A DNA stretch of 32,654 nucleotides from an uncultured Synergistaceae bacterium (GTDB lineage: Bacteria > Synergistota > Synergistia > Synergistales > Dethiosulfovibrionaceae). The stretch covers positions 1-32,654 of the forward strand of contig CABTYW010000014.1 of NCBI GenBank assembly GCA_902489135.1. Direction: 5' to 3'. A program made the translations under genes and the position numbers. Below the pieces are notes generated by a model. The model saw only the letters and a list, made by a program, of their open reading frames with translations, did not search any database and had not been told where the DNA came from. Positions 1-7,872 of the stretch are shown here, one piece after another (the first letter of the stretch is position 1; each line of letters starts with the position of its first letter).

Positions 1-662
1 CCCGTGGGGAAATCGGGGCCGGGAACGAACTGCATGAGTTCGTCAAGCTGTGCGTCGGGATTTTTGATGAGGCAGCAGAGCGCGTCAACCACTTCGCCCA
101 GGTTATGGGGCGGCATGTTGGTGGCCATGCCGACGGCGATGCCCGTGCTCCCGTTGACCAGAAGGTTGGGCACAAGGCTGGGCAGCGTTACGGGTTCTTT
201 CAGCGATTCGTCGAAATTGGGCTGCCAGTCCACGGTGTCTTCGTCGATGTCCTGAAGCATCATCTCGCCCAGCTCGGCGAAACGGGCTTCGGTATAGCGC
301 ATGGCGGCGGGACTGTCCCCGTCCACGGAGCCGAAGTTTCCCTGTCCGTTGACCAGGGGATAGCGCAGGTTCCACGGCTGTGCCAGGCGCACCATGGTGT
401 CGTAAATCGACGCGTCGCCGTGGGGATGGTACTTACCCATAACTTCGCCTACCACGCGGGCCGACTTTTTGTAGGCCTGATTGTGGCGAATTCCCAGGCC
501 GAGCATTCCATAGAGCACCCGGCGCTGAACGGGTTTCAGTCCGTCTCGGGCATCGGGTAGCGCGCGCCCGACAATGACGCTCATGGCGTAGTCCAGGTAA
601 CTTCGTTTAATTTCAGGGACCAGCGGATTGGGGATAATGCGTCCCAGCTGTTGTTCTTCCAT
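1..662 (-). CDS. gyrA: DNA gyrase subunit A, N-terminal part (cut by window edge)
   Basis: This is the breakage-reunion subunit of the type II topoisomerase that introduces negative supercoils. The first 220 residues are visible and the gene runs off the left edge. Hallmarks are SYLDYAMSVIVGRALPD near residues 21-36, the quinolone-pocket helix HPHGDASIYD at 79-88, and the active-site tyrosine in AMRYTE (Tyr123, equivalent to E. coli Tyr122). The start is ATG at 662, preceded by GGAGG at good spacing. The position of E. coli Ser83 is alanine here (Ala84), as in Mycobacterium tuberculosis GyrA, while Asp88 (E. coli Asp87) is kept. ParC is the alternative, but the QPWNLRYPLVNGQGNFGS stretch reads as GyrA. 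Whether gyrB lies nearby cannot be seen. Confidence 0.95.
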   Translation of the reverse strand, partial: MEEQQLGRIIPNPLVPEIKRSYLDYAMSVIVGRALPDARDGLKPVQRRVLYGMLGLGIRHNQAYKKSARVVGEVMGKYHPHGDASIYDTMVRLAQPWNLRYPLVNGQGNFGSVDGDSPAAMRYTEARFAELGEMMLQDIDEDTVDWQPNFDESLKEPVTLPSLVPNLLVNGSTGIAVGMATNMPPHNLGEVVDALCCLIKNPDAQLDELMQFVPGPDFPT

Positions 663-727
663 AGTCGAACCTCCATTTCGGGGATGGAAAAAGCCTTTTC
701 CCCTTGCGACTTTGCTCAAACGCTCCT

Positions 728-736
728 ATTTTAACA
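728..736 (-). promoter_or_regulatory. Extended -10 promoter candidate for gyrA
   Basis: On the minus strand TGtTAAAAT is an extended -10 element about 65 bases upstream of the gyrA start. No good -35 hexamer is present. A short GGGC/GCCC hairpin lies immediately upstream, around 743-760. Confidence 0.4.
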
Positions 737-800
737 TTTTCAGGGCGTTCCTGCCCGTTTTTTCGCTCAAAATCAATTCGCCATTTCCTTTCTTACGCTG

Positions 801-809
801 TGCTATAAT
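801..809 (+). promoter_or_regulatory. Extended -10 promoter for the DUF554 gene
   Basis: TGcTATAAT is a perfect extended -10 element 33 bases upstream of the DUF554 start. The -35 region (TTCGCC) is poor, which is usual for extended -10 promoters. Confidence 0.6.
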
Positions 810-842
810 TTTTTACAGCGTCTTTTCGAAGAGGGAGATCGA

Positions 843-1547
843 ATGAATCTGATGGCTGAAATTCCACTGGCGGGATCGCTGGTCAACGCGCTTTCCGTCC
901 TCGCGGGAAGTTTGGCGGGCATGGTGCTGAGAAATCGTCTGAGCGAGGACATGATGACGCTGCCTCTGCAGTGTCTCGGCCTTTTCAGCGCCACTGCCGG
1001 CATCGCCATGACGCTGAAAATGCAGAATATGCCCATCGTCGTGTTCAGCCTCTGCGTCGGCTCGCTCCTCGGGACGCGGCTGGATCTCAACGGCCGCATC
1101 GACCGCGGCGCCCGCCGTCTCCAAAGGCGGTATTCAGGGCTGGGAAGCCGATTTGCCGAAGGTTTTCTGGCGGCGACGCTGCTGTTCTGCATCGGCCCTA
1201 TGGCTGTGCTCGGTGCCCTCGAGGAGGGGCTGGGCGGAAAGCCGGCGCTGCTTCTCACCAAGGTGGCCATGGACGGCCTTGCCGCTGTGGCTCTGTCGGC
1301 GGCACTGGGCGCCGGCGTCGCTTTTTCGGCCGTCTCCGTGCTGGTTTATCAGGGGACGATGACGCTGGCGGCGCAATTCCTTCAGCCGCTGATGAACGAA
1401 GCCGCCGTCGCCGAAATGACGGCCTGCGGGGGCGTTCTGCTCTTCGGCGTGGGATTGAACATTCTGGGCGTCGCGAAAATCAGGCTGATGGACGCCCTTC
1501 CGGCGCTGGTTGTGGTGGTGGCGTTGACGCAAATGTTTGTGAACTGA
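843..1547 (+). CDS. DUF554 family integral membrane protein (YqgA/YdfK type)
   Basis: This is a 234-residue polytopic membrane protein with about six or seven hydrophobic segments. The N-terminal pattern of a hydrophobic segment with small residues, then a short Arg-rich loop, then GLFSATAGIAMTL and CVGSLLGTRLDLN matches the DUF554 family (E. coli YqgA, B. subtilis YdfK). The family's transport or other function is unknown. The start ATG at 843 follows GAGGGAG; a second in-frame ATG four codons later is less well placed. The gene is monocistronic, divergent from gyrA, and has its own extended -10 promoter. Codon use matches its neighbours and there is no sign of truncation. Confidence 0.85.
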   Translation: MNLMAEIPLAGSLVNALSVLAGSLAGMVLRNRLSEDMMTLPLQCLGLFSATAGIAMTLKMQNMPIVVFSLCVGSLLGTRLDLNGRIDRGARRLQRRYSGLGSRFAEGFLAATLLFCIGPMAVLGALEEGLGGKPALLLTKVAMDGLAAVALSAALGAGVAFSAVSVLVYQGTMTLAAQFLQPLMNEAAVAEMTACGGVLLFGVGLNILGVAKIRLMDALPALVVVVALTQMFVN

Positions 1548-1555
1548 GCCCAAGC

Positions 1556-1583
1556 GGCGCGAAAAAATTAAAGCGCCGGTTTT
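1556..1583 (+). terminator. Weak hairpin-T terminator after DUF554
   Basis: GGCGC and GCGCC flank a 12-base A/T-rich loop and are followed by GGTTTTATT. The 5-bp stem makes this a weak candidate. It sits just before the next promoter. Confidence 0.35.
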
Positions 1584-1597
1584 ATTGTTTATGAGTA

Positions 1598-1606
1598 TGT
1601 TAGAAT
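1598..1606 (+). promoter_or_regulatory. Extended -10 promoter for the DUF2156 gene
   Basis: TGtTAGAAT forms an extended -10 element 41 bases upstream of the GTG start. No convincing -35 hexamer stands at 16-18 bases. Confidence 0.5.
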
Positions 1607-1647
1607 AGTAACCGTTAATATGATCATTTTTAGGAGGCGTTGTATCG

Positions 1648-2535
1648 GTGAGTTCATCGTTTGAACCGATCGACATTTCGAAATTCAAAGCCTATCGCGA
1701 GTATTGGCTGCAATGTGACGAATATTCTTCCGACATGAGCCTGGTCATTCTCTGGGCATGGAAGGATTTCTTCGGCTATGAGATCAGTTGGGAGCCCGAG
1801 CTGCTTTGGATGCGGCAGACCAGGCCATCTCCCAAATGGCTGGCTCCCGCCGGAAATTGGCATCGCGACGACTGGGACAAACAGCTGCTGGAGCATGTGG
1901 GGGAAGAGGCGGATTTTATCGACGTGCCCAAGTCGTTGGTGGAAATTTGGCAGGCTCAGCTGGGCCGTCAGATTGAAGCCAAAGCAAACCGCAACGGTTT
2001 TGAGTACCTGTATTCCGTTGAAGAGCTGGCCACGCTGGCGGGCAACAAGCATATGAAGCGCCGCAACCGCGTCAACAAATTCCGCCGTCAGTACGAGGCG
2101 AAATACGTCTCGCTGACGCCTGAAATGACGCCGGCCGTCAAGGACTTTCAGCGCTCATGGACGCATCAGGAGAGCGAATTTATGACGACCATGCTCAAGG
2201 CGGAAGGCGAGGGCATTCTCCGCGTTCTGGACCATTGGCAGGAGCTGGGCATGAAAGGCGGCGCCATCATGCTGGACGGCCGAATGATCGCCTATACCCT
2301 GGCGGAGCCCGTGACGCCCGATCTGATTCTCATCCACTATGAAAAGGGACTTCCCGAATTTCCCGGCGTCTACCAGATTATCAACAAGGATTTCCTGTAT
2401 TACGACGCGCGGAGCTTTAAAATTGCCAACCGCGAAGAGGACATGGGCGACGAAGGCCTCCGACACGCAAAGTTGGCCTACGGACCCTGCGGATTTCTCG
2501 AAAAATACAACGTCCGCTGGAAAGCCGCCAAATAA
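1648..2535 (+). CDS. DUF2156 domain protein (GNAT-fold, lysyl-phosphatidylglycerol synthase C-terminal-like)
   Basis: This is a soluble 295-residue protein related to the DUF2156 group, which shares its fold with the C-terminal aminoacyl-transferase domain of phosphatidylglycerol lysyltransferases (MprF). Visible family-like features are a basic segment around KHMKRRNRVNKFRR (about residues 133-146), a central acceptor-side region ending in HYEKGLPEFPGVYQ, and NREEDMGDEGLRHAKLAYGP near the C-terminus. The membrane domain of MprF is absent, so a free-standing acyl or aminoacyl transferase is likely; the substrate is unknown. The start is GTG at 1648 with a perfect AGGAGG ten bases upstream. 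It is a single-gene unit ending in a strong bidirectional terminator. Confidence 0.75.
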   Translation: MSSSFEPIDISKFKAYREYWLQCDEYSSDMSLVILWAWKDFFGYEISWEPELLWMRQTRPSPKWLAPAGNWHRDDWDKQLLEHVGEEADFIDVPKSLVEIWQAQLGRQIEAKANRNGFEYLYSVEELATLAGNKHMKRRNRVNKFRRQYEAKYVSLTPEMTPAVKDFQRSWTHQESEFMTTMLKAEGEGILRVLDHWQELGMKGGAIMLDGRMIAYTLAEPVTPDLILIHYEKGLPEFPGVYQIINKDFLYYDARSFKIANREEDMGDEGLRHAKLAYGPCGFLEKYNVRWKAAK

Positions 2536-2538
2536 CGG

Positions 2539-2580
2539 AACGAGCGCGCCCCCAAAGAGAATTGGGGCGCGCTCGTTTTA
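2539..2580. terminator. Bidirectional intrinsic terminator
   Basis: A perfect 14-bp stem (2539-2552 with 2564-2577) closes an 11-base loop. It is followed by TTTTATGG on the plus strand and preceded by AATAA on the other side. It lies between the convergent DUF2156 and Sir2 genes and overlaps the Sir2 TAA stop, so it probably serves both. Confidence 0.85.
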
Positions 2581-3342
2581 TGGTTTTTCCGCTTCCAAAG
2601 CGGTGCCGACTTCTTTGAAAAAGCTGTCCAGGTCGGCGTCGACGCGCAACGCAACGCGAGACGGCGGCAAATACTCCGCGGCCACTTCTCCGCGGTTGAC
2701 CACCACGATTTTTCCCTCGCAGAGCCGCGGCAAGAAGGCGGCGGGCATGACGTTCAGCGACGAACCCAGCACCAGGAGCAGTTCGGCGCGGGAGCACAGA
2801 CGTTCGCATTCTGGCAGGTATTTCACGGCCTCGCCGAAGAACACGATGTCGGGCTTGATGACGCCGCCGCATCGTGTGCAGTGCGGCACGTCGCTGTTTT
2901 CCAGCAGTCCGTTGACGGCGTCGTATCCGTAGTATTGTCCGCAGCTGACGCAGTGGGCGCGGCGGATCGTGCCGTGGATGGTGTAGACCTGCTTGCTTCC
3001 GGCGGCCTCGTGCAGGCCGTCGAAGTTTTGGGTCACAATGCCGTCGAGCCGTCCCTGCGCTTCGAGCCGGGCGAGAAATTTGTGAGTGTCCGTGGGCTCA
3101 ATGTGAGACAGCATTTTGACGCACTCGCGGTGAAAGCGATAATAATAGGCGGGATCCTCGTGAAACCAGCCGATATCAAAAAGACGATCGGCGTCCACGT
3201 CGGCGCGGCGGTAAATGCCGTGGGGCCCGCGGAAATCGGGAATTCCTGCGGCCGTGGAAAGTCCCGCACCGCTGAGAACAGCCGTGGAGTTCGATGAAAG
3301 TATCATGCGGGCGCATTGAAGCGCCTGTTCACGTAACGTCAT
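2578..3342 (-). CDS. NAD-dependent protein deacylase, Sir2 family (CobB-like)
   Basis: This cytoplasmic sirtuin of 254 residues removes acyl groups from lysines using NAD+. Motifs are the GAGLST nucleotide loop at 25-30, GIPDFR at 33-38, TQNFDGLH at 104-111, the general-base His123 in IHGT, the zinc knuckle Cys131/134/155/158 and GSSLNVMPA at 193-201. The usual TQNID/TQNVD has Phe in the middle, but the Asn and Asp are kept. The start ATG at 3342 has AAGGAG seven bases upstream. It is the last gene of an MFS -> GIY-YIG -> Sir2 operon with a 36-base gap before it. Likely substrates would be acylated metabolic enzymes such as acyl-CoA synthetases, but this is inference. The distant ACS-like protein at 18,696 is a possible target only by analogy. 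Confidence 0.92.
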   Translation of the reverse strand: MTLREQALQCARMILSSNSTAVLSGAGLSTAAGIPDFRGPHGIYRRADVDADRLFDIGWFHEDPAYYYRFHRECVKMLSHIEPTDTHKFLARLEAQGRLDGIVTQNFDGLHEAAGSKQVYTIHGTIRRAHCVSCGQYYGYDAVNGLLENSDVPHCTRCGGVIKPDIVFFGEAVKYLPECERLCSRAELLLVLGSSLNVMPAAFLPRLCEGKIVVVNRGEVAAEYLPPSRVALRVDADLDSFFKEVGTALEAEKP

Positions 3343-3378
3343 TTTAAATCTCCTTCTTTCCGTTGGACTTCAATGAAA

Positions 3379-3801
3379 TCAGCGCGGCATCCTTTGTTTG
3401 GCGGGCTTCTTCTCGCAGGTCCCCTCGCATCCCTTCCCGGAAAACGCCTTTATTGCCCGGGCCGGTGCGTCGTGAGCCGAGGCGTTGATTTCGTCGAGCT
3501 GCTTTTCGGTGAAAATGCGCACCGGCGTTTTTTTGCAGAGCTGAAGGATGCTTTGAGGCGTGAGGATCAATTGGATTTTTTTCTGCCGCGTCAGCCTTTT
3601 GACGTGCCATTCGGCGCTGAGAGCCGAACTTTTGTCATGCCACTGCCACAGAGAGACGGCGCGCACAGGGCGCCGCAGCCGAGTGTACCGCGCGCCCTCT
3701 CCCGAATTGTGCACGATCAGACGCTTTTTCGGATCGGTGGTGAAACCGCTGTACAGCGTGCCGTCGGCACATTTGAGAATGTAGCTGAAAAAACCCTTCA
3801 T
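3379..3801 (-). CDS. GIY-YIG nuclease domain protein (YhbQ/UPF0213-like) with a C-terminal extension
   Basis: This small protein has 140 residues. The N-terminal 80 residues match the UPF0213/YhbQ group: FSYILKCADGTLYSGFTTD carries the GIY..YIG equivalents (SYI...YSG), then KRLIVHNSGEGARYT, and a catalytic-type Glu in SALSAEWHVKRL. These proteins are small DNA nucleases of poorly defined role. Residues 85-140 form a basic, Cys-containing tail beyond the roughly 95-residue length usual for the family. The start ATG overlaps the TGA of the upstream transporter (ATGA), so translation is probably coupled. A longer reading from farther upstream in the same frame lies inside the transporter gene and is not supported by a ribosome site. 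Confidence 0.82.
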   Translation of the reverse strand: MKGFFSYILKCADGTLYSGFTTDPKKRLIVHNSGEGARYTRLRRPVRAVSLWQWHDKSSALSAEWHVKRLTRQKKIQLILTPQSILQLCKKTPVRIFTEKQLDEINASAHDAPARAIKAFSGKGCEGTCEKKPAKQRMPR

Positions 3802-5030
3802 GGACGTGCTGCGCGGGCGCGCCCTTTTTCCACGTCCACCCCCAGGAGGACGGCCATGCCTGCGACGAAGCTTACGGCAATGATGCCCACGGCGGGACGA
3901 AGCGACCCCGTTGCCTGCGCGGCGACGCTGCACAGCGCCGGGCCGACGATGCCCGCGAATTTGCTTGAAACGTTGTAAAGGCCGAAGAAATGCCCGCTTC
4001 TTCCGGCCGGCAGCATGGAAGCGTAAATGGAGCGGCTGATGGCCTGCGAGCCGCCTTGTACCATGCCTACCGAGATGGCCATGGCCCAGAAGTGCCAGTT
4101 TTTCGTCATGAACATGGCGCCCAGGGCGATGAGCGTATACCAGCTCAAAGAGATCATGACAGTGCGCTTGCTGCCGATTTTTTCAGCCAGAGAGGCGAAA
4201 ATCAGGGCGAAGGGGACGCCCACAAACTGCGTGACCAACATGGCCCCCACAATGTGGTTCTGCGAGATGCCCATGCCCGCGGCGAACACGGCGGCCATGC
4301 GGATAATGGTGCCGATGCCGTCGTTGTAGAGCCAGAAGGCCACCATGAACCTGAACGCCTCGGGATAGAGCTTCAGCTCTCGCCAGCTCCGGGCCAGAGT
4401 GCGAAGCGTCTCTTTCAGGCCGCCCTCGGCCTTCCTTTCAACGGACGGTTCGGGAACCCAAAGTGCCAACGCTGCCGTTGCCGCCGTCCACCAGAGAGCC
4501 ACGGCGAGGAAGGACATTTTCACGCCGTTTTTGCCGAACGAGGCGATCAGCGCCATGGACAGAGCCAGCAGAATACCGGCGCCCAGATAGCCCGTGCCGT
4601 ACCCGAGGGTGGAAACGCGATCCATCTCGTGGGGCGGCACAATGTGGGTGAGCATGGAGTCATAGCACACCGAGGCGACGGAAAGTCCCACGGTGCCGAG
4701 AACCATGCACGTCAGTGTGTAGAGCCACGTCCCGGCGTCCGACTTCGCCAGCGCCGCCGTCGCCCCAATTCCAAGGACAGCGGCGGCGGCGAGAAATTTC
4801 TTTTTCACGGGTCGTCCGTCCACGTAGGTTCCGGCCAGGGGCGTCAGCAGCGCCGACAGAAACAGAGCCACGGAAGAGGCGTAGCCCCAGGACGACAATG
4901 CCCACGGTTCGCCGCCGGCCACCACGTTCTGATAATAGACGGGCAGCACCACGGCCATGACGATGGTGGCGAAGGCACAGTGTCCCGTGTCGTAGAAACA
5001 CCATGCCCCCACCGCTCGGTTTTTGAACAA
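3798..5030 (-). CDS. MFS transporter, UMF1/Atg22-like family
   Basis: This is an integral inner-membrane protein of 410 residues with about 12 hydrophobic helices. The N-terminus (AVGAWCFYDTGHCAFATIV), the loop TYVDGRPVKKK after helix 2 and the GYGTGYLGAG segment are typical of the UMF1 family, related to yeast vacuolar effluxer Atg22. The substrate is unknown; the family is suspected to export small metabolites or amino acids. The start is TTG at 5030, chosen because GAGGTG lies seven bases upstream; no in-frame ATG is near. It overlaps the next gene by four bases and heads the MFS/GIY-YIG/Sir2 operon. It is divergent from the dCMP deaminase gene. Confidence 0.85.
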   Translation of the reverse strand: MFKNRAVGAWCFYDTGHCAFATIVMAVVLPVYYQNVVAGGEPWALSSWGYASSVALFLSALLTPLAGTYVDGRPVKKKFLAAAAVLGIGATAALAKSDAGTWLYTLTCMVLGTVGLSVASVCYDSMLTHIVPPHEMDRVSTLGYGTGYLGAGILLALSMALIASFGKNGVKMSFLAVALWWTAATAALALWVPEPSVERKAEGGLKETLRTLARSWRELKLYPEAFRFMVAFWLYNDGIGTIIRMAAVFAAGMGISQNHIVGAMLVTQFVGVPFALIFASLAEKIGSKRTVMISLSWYTLIALGAMFMTKNWHFWAMAISVGMVQGGSQAISRSIYASMLPAGRSGHFFGLYNVSSKFAGIVGPALCSVAAQATGSLRPAVGIIAVSFVAGMAVLLGVDVEKGRARAARP

Positions 5031-5178
5031 GAAAAATCACCTCAACTCTGCGCCGAAGAGAGCGAAAATTTTATGGACCACCGGCTGGGGCGAGGCGAAA
5101 GAGGCGCGAAAGCGCAAGACCGCGGACCGCCGAAAGACCGGGGCGGACAACGCCTATCAATTCATCCCGTCCTGTTTT

Positions 5179-5207
5179 ATAATAAACCAAAGGCTTCAAC
5201 ACTTCAA
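5179..5207 (-). promoter_or_regulatory. Promoter candidate for the MFS/GIY-YIG/Sir2 operon
   Basis: On the minus strand TTGAAG (5202-5207) and TATTAT (5179-5184) are separated by 17 bases. The same A/T-rich patch contains TATAAT (5178-5183) in the plus direction, which could serve the divergent dCMP deaminase gene, although no plus-strand -35 is convincing. The leader to the TTG start would be about 140 bases. Confidence 0.5.
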
Positions 5208-5269
5208 ATAGAAAAGACTGTTGGCCACGTTCAAAAAACGCGCCTTTTTTCGAAAAGGAGAGATCAGCC

Positions 5270-5815
5270 ATGCTCTGTGAACGTCCCGACTGGGACAGCT
5301 ATTTCATGACGCTTGCCGCTGTGGCGGCCACGCGCAGCACCTGCCTTCGACGCCAGGTAGGCGCCGTGATCGTGCGAGACGGCCAGATTATCAGCACGGG
5401 CTACAACGGTTCTCCCAAAGGCACGCCGCATTGTGCCGAAACCGGCTGCCTGCGCGAAAAGCTGCACATCCCGTCGGGCGAGCGTCACGAGATTTGCCGC
5501 GGGTCTCACGCCGAGATGAACGCCATCGCCCAGGCGGCTTCAGTGGGCGTTTCCACGTCGGGAGCCTCGCTGTACTGCACCCATGCGCCCTGCGCGTTTT
5601 GTTCGAAAGCCATTATCAACGCCGGAATTCGTCGGGTGGTTTACCTTTATCCCTATCCCGACGAGCTGGCGGAAACGCTTCGCCGCGAGGCCGGCCTGAT
5701 CTGCGGACAATTTCCCGAGGACCGAATGCAACGAATTTACCGCTGCCTCGAGCTTGTTCATGCCCAACTTGACCGTGACGCCGGTCTGAAGAAAGGAGAA
5801 TGCTCATGCTGCTGA
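5270..5815 (+). CDS. comEB: Deoxycytidylate (dCMP) deaminase family protein
   Basis: This zinc-dependent cytidine/deoxycytidylate deaminase has 181 residues and converts dCMP to dUMP for dTTP synthesis. Visible motifs are VGAVIVRDGQI, the GYNGSP substrate loop at 44-49, the catalytic SHAEMN with zinc ligand His80 and general acid/base Glu82, and APCAFC with zinc ligands Cys108 and Cys111. Additional Cys/His residues between 55 and 76 resemble the second zinc site of the ComEB group. The C-terminus ends with an unusual ECSCC. ATG at 5270 is preceded by AAGGAGA. The 3' end overlaps the start of the downstream RNase gene by ten bases, so the two are probably co-translated. Confidence 0.93.
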   Translation: MLCERPDWDSYFMTLAAVAATRSTCLRRQVGAVIVRDGQIISTGYNGSPKGTPHCAETGCLREKLHIPSGERHEICRGSHAEMNAIAQAASVGVSTSGASLYCTHAPCAFCSKAIINAGIRRVVYLYPYPDELAETLRREAGLICGQFPEDRMQRIYRCLELVHAQLDRDAGLKKGECSCC

Positions 5816-7542
5816 AATTTTGCGGTGCCGCCCGCGAAGTGACGGGATCCAATTACCTTCTCGAGGTGAACGGACATCGCATCCTGGTGGACTGCGGGAT
5901 GTACCAGGGCGAACATGAAGACGCCAACGAAGCCCCGTTCCCCTACGCGGCGAACTCCGTGGATGCCATGCTGCTGACCCACGCTCACATCGATCACTCG
6001 GGGCGCATTCCCAAGCTGGTGAAAGAAGGGTTCCGCGGAAAAATTTACGCCACGCTGCCCACCATAGAGCTGGCGGAAATCCTGTGGGATGACTCGGTGC
6101 GGCTCATGAGCGAAGACGCCGAATGGCAGAGCGCCAAAAACGCCCGCCGGGGCCTGCCGCCCACGGAGCCCCTTTACAGACAGGAGGACGCCGACGCGGC
6201 AAAAAAACTTTTCGAGCCCGTCAACTACGATGCCCGCATTGAAGTTTCGCCGGGCGTCTCGGTGCGCTTTCGCGACGCCGGACACATCCTGGGCAGTTCC
6301 ATGATCGAGGTACTGGCTTCCGAAGAGAACAAAGTGGTGCGCATTGTCTTCAGCGGAGATTTGGGCCCCATGAACACCGTGATGGAACGTTCGCCGGCGG
6401 AGATCACCGATGCCGATTACGTTCTTATCGAATCGACCTACGGCAATCGCGAACATAAGGACAACGACGCGACCCGCGAGGAATTCCAGACGCTGATGAA
6501 GGACATCTTCAACTCCAAAAAGGCGAAAGTGTACATTCCCACCTTCGTGGTCGATCGGGCACAGCGCATCATGTACGAACTGGCGCTTCTGCGCGGCCAG
6601 GGTATCGGCACGGGAATGCCCGTGTTTTTCGATTCGCCCATGGGCGTGAAGGCCACCAAGCTGTACGAGTCTCACATGGACTTGTTGTCCAATGAAATCC
6701 AATCCTACCGACGCAACGGCGGCAACCCCTTCGGCAGCGAAGACGTGAAGTGCATCTCCACCCGTGAGGAGTCACAGGCCGTGAATGCCCAAAAATTCGG
6801 CATCGTCCTGGCGGGAAGCGGCATGTGCAACGGAGGCCGCATCGTCCATCACCTGAAAAACGGCATCTGGAACCCCGACAACCACATTATCTTCGTGGGC
6901 TACCAGGCCCACGGCACGCTGGGACGCGCCATTGTAGACGGCGCGAAAACCATCAGAATTGCCGGCGAATCCATCAACGTGAAGGCAAAAATCCATACCA
7001 TCGGCGGTTTTTCGGCTCATGCCGATCGCACCGATCTGTTGAGCTGGGCCGATCGCTTCCGCCCCACCATGCCCCATTTCCTCGTGGTCCACGGCGAATC
7101 CGAAGCGGCCGACAGCCTTGCGTCGGCGCTGAGGACCCGCGGTTTTGAAGCCTGCGTGGCCGAACGGGATCAGGAAATTCAACTGGTGCCGCGGGAGGCC
7201 GGTCAGAAAATCAGCGAAGCTTTGGAAGAATCGCGGGCGGCTCCCCGTCCCGTTTCCATCGCCGAGGCTTGCGCACCCGCCGATCCAGGCGGCGCGGCCA
7301 CGGAAAAAGAGCGGACCGAAACGGTACAGCCCGGCGCCTTGAAAAGAGACGAAAGAAATGCCGAAAAGCATGCACGGCGAGCCAATCGACGGGCCGTGCG
7401 GTCTCTGGAAAACATCGCCGATCAGATGCGCGACATTTTCGAAAAAGCCGAAAGCGGCGAGGTCAGCGCCGAAGCGCAGCCTCTTCTGGACGCCGTGACC
7501 GTGCTGCTCGATTCCATCCTTCACAGAAGCCGCGCGGACTGA
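5806..7542 (+). CDS. Beta-CASP metallo-beta-lactamase fold RNase (CPSF-like) with a charged C-terminal tail
   Basis: This predicted RNA-processing nuclease has 578 residues. Motif 2 THAHIDH (His59, His61, Asp63, His64), motif 3 in AGHILGS near 158, motif 4 FSGDLG near 183, beta-CASP motif A in ESTYG near 208, motif B in GYQAHGTLGR near 364, GGFSAHADR near 403 and motif C VHGE near 427 are all intact. The layout is that of bacterial YmaD/CPSF73-like proteins without KH domains. Residues after about 470 form an extra charged, partly basic tail not needed for the fold. ATG at 5806 is chosen over ATG at 5800 because AAGGAG lies seven bases upstream of the former. It overlaps the dCMP deaminase gene by ten bases. 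Confidence 0.88.
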   Translation: MLLKFCGAAREVTGSNYLLEVNGHRILVDCGMYQGEHEDANEAPFPYAANSVDAMLLTHAHIDHSGRIPKLVKEGFRGKIYATLPTIELAEILWDDSVRLMSEDAEWQSAKNARRGLPPTEPLYRQEDADAAKKLFEPVNYDARIEVSPGVSVRFRDAGHILGSSMIEVLASEENKVVRIVFSGDLGPMNTVMERSPAEITDADYVLIESTYGNREHKDNDATREEFQTLMKDIFNSKKAKVYIPTFVVDRAQRIMYELALLRGQGIGTGMPVFFDSPMGVKATKLYESHMDLLSNEIQSYRRNGGNPFGSEDVKCISTREESQAVNAQKFGIVLAGSGMCNGGRIVHHLKNGIWNPDNHIIFVGYQAHGTLGRAIVDGAKTIRIAGESINVKAKIHTIGGFSAHADRTDLLSWADRFRPTMPHFLVVHGESEAADSLASALRTRGFEACVAERDQEIQLVPREAGQKISEALEESRAAPRPVSIAEACAPADPGGAATEKERTETVQPGALKRDERNAEKHARRANRRAVRSLENIADQMRDIFEKAESGEVSAEAQPLLDAVTVLLDSILHRSRAD

Positions 7543-7715
7543 CGGCGGAGTTTTTCGTCCGCCGGCGAAGCGGGGGCGCGCCGCAAAACGCCGACCGCCG
7601 CTTGCCGCCGCGGCACGCCGTCGGCGAGGGAAGTTCCGGGAGCCGCTTGAAGAAAGAAGGCGCAGCGGCGGCGAGGCGGATATCCTTCACAACGGGCGTT
7701 CGAAAAAAGACAAAA
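7543..7715. other. Non-coding stretch before a terminator
   Basis: This is part of a 330-base gap between convergent genes (7543-7872). A 7-bp hairpin (CGGCGGA/TCCGCCG) follows the RNase stop directly but lacks a T-tract. I see no gene with a ribosome site here. The rest of the gap holds the terminator at 7716-7758 and an unremarkable 115 bases after it. Confidence 0.5.
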
Positions 7716-7758
7716 AGCGGGGAACCGGCCAAGAAGCCGGTTCCCCGCTTATTTTTTA
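7716..7758. terminator. Strong bidirectional intrinsic terminator
   Basis: A perfect 15-bp stem (7716-7730 with 7737-7751) has a six-base CAAGAA loop. It is followed by TATTTTTT on the plus strand and preceded by AAAA, which gives T's on the minus strand. It ends the convergent dCMP deaminase/RNase and flavoprotein units. Confidence 0.92.
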
Positions 7759-7872
7759 CTCCTGAAAGCCGTGAAGCTTACGGGGTGAGGTTCGCGCATC
7801 CCGAAGTGTTTCGCCCGGCGTCATCGCCGTGGGCATTTTGTGCCGGGCTGTCTGCGGAGGGAGCTCCTTTCG

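Noticed and set aside
5178..5183. Plus-strand TATAAT as a promoter of the dCMP deaminase gene
   Set aside because: No acceptable -35 hexamer; listed only as a possibility inside the divergent minus-strand promoter.
3990..5309. Long plus-strand open frame (439 codons) opposite the MFS gene
   Set aside because: Antisense shadow of the real transporter; Arg/Gly/His-rich, no domain and no ribosome site.
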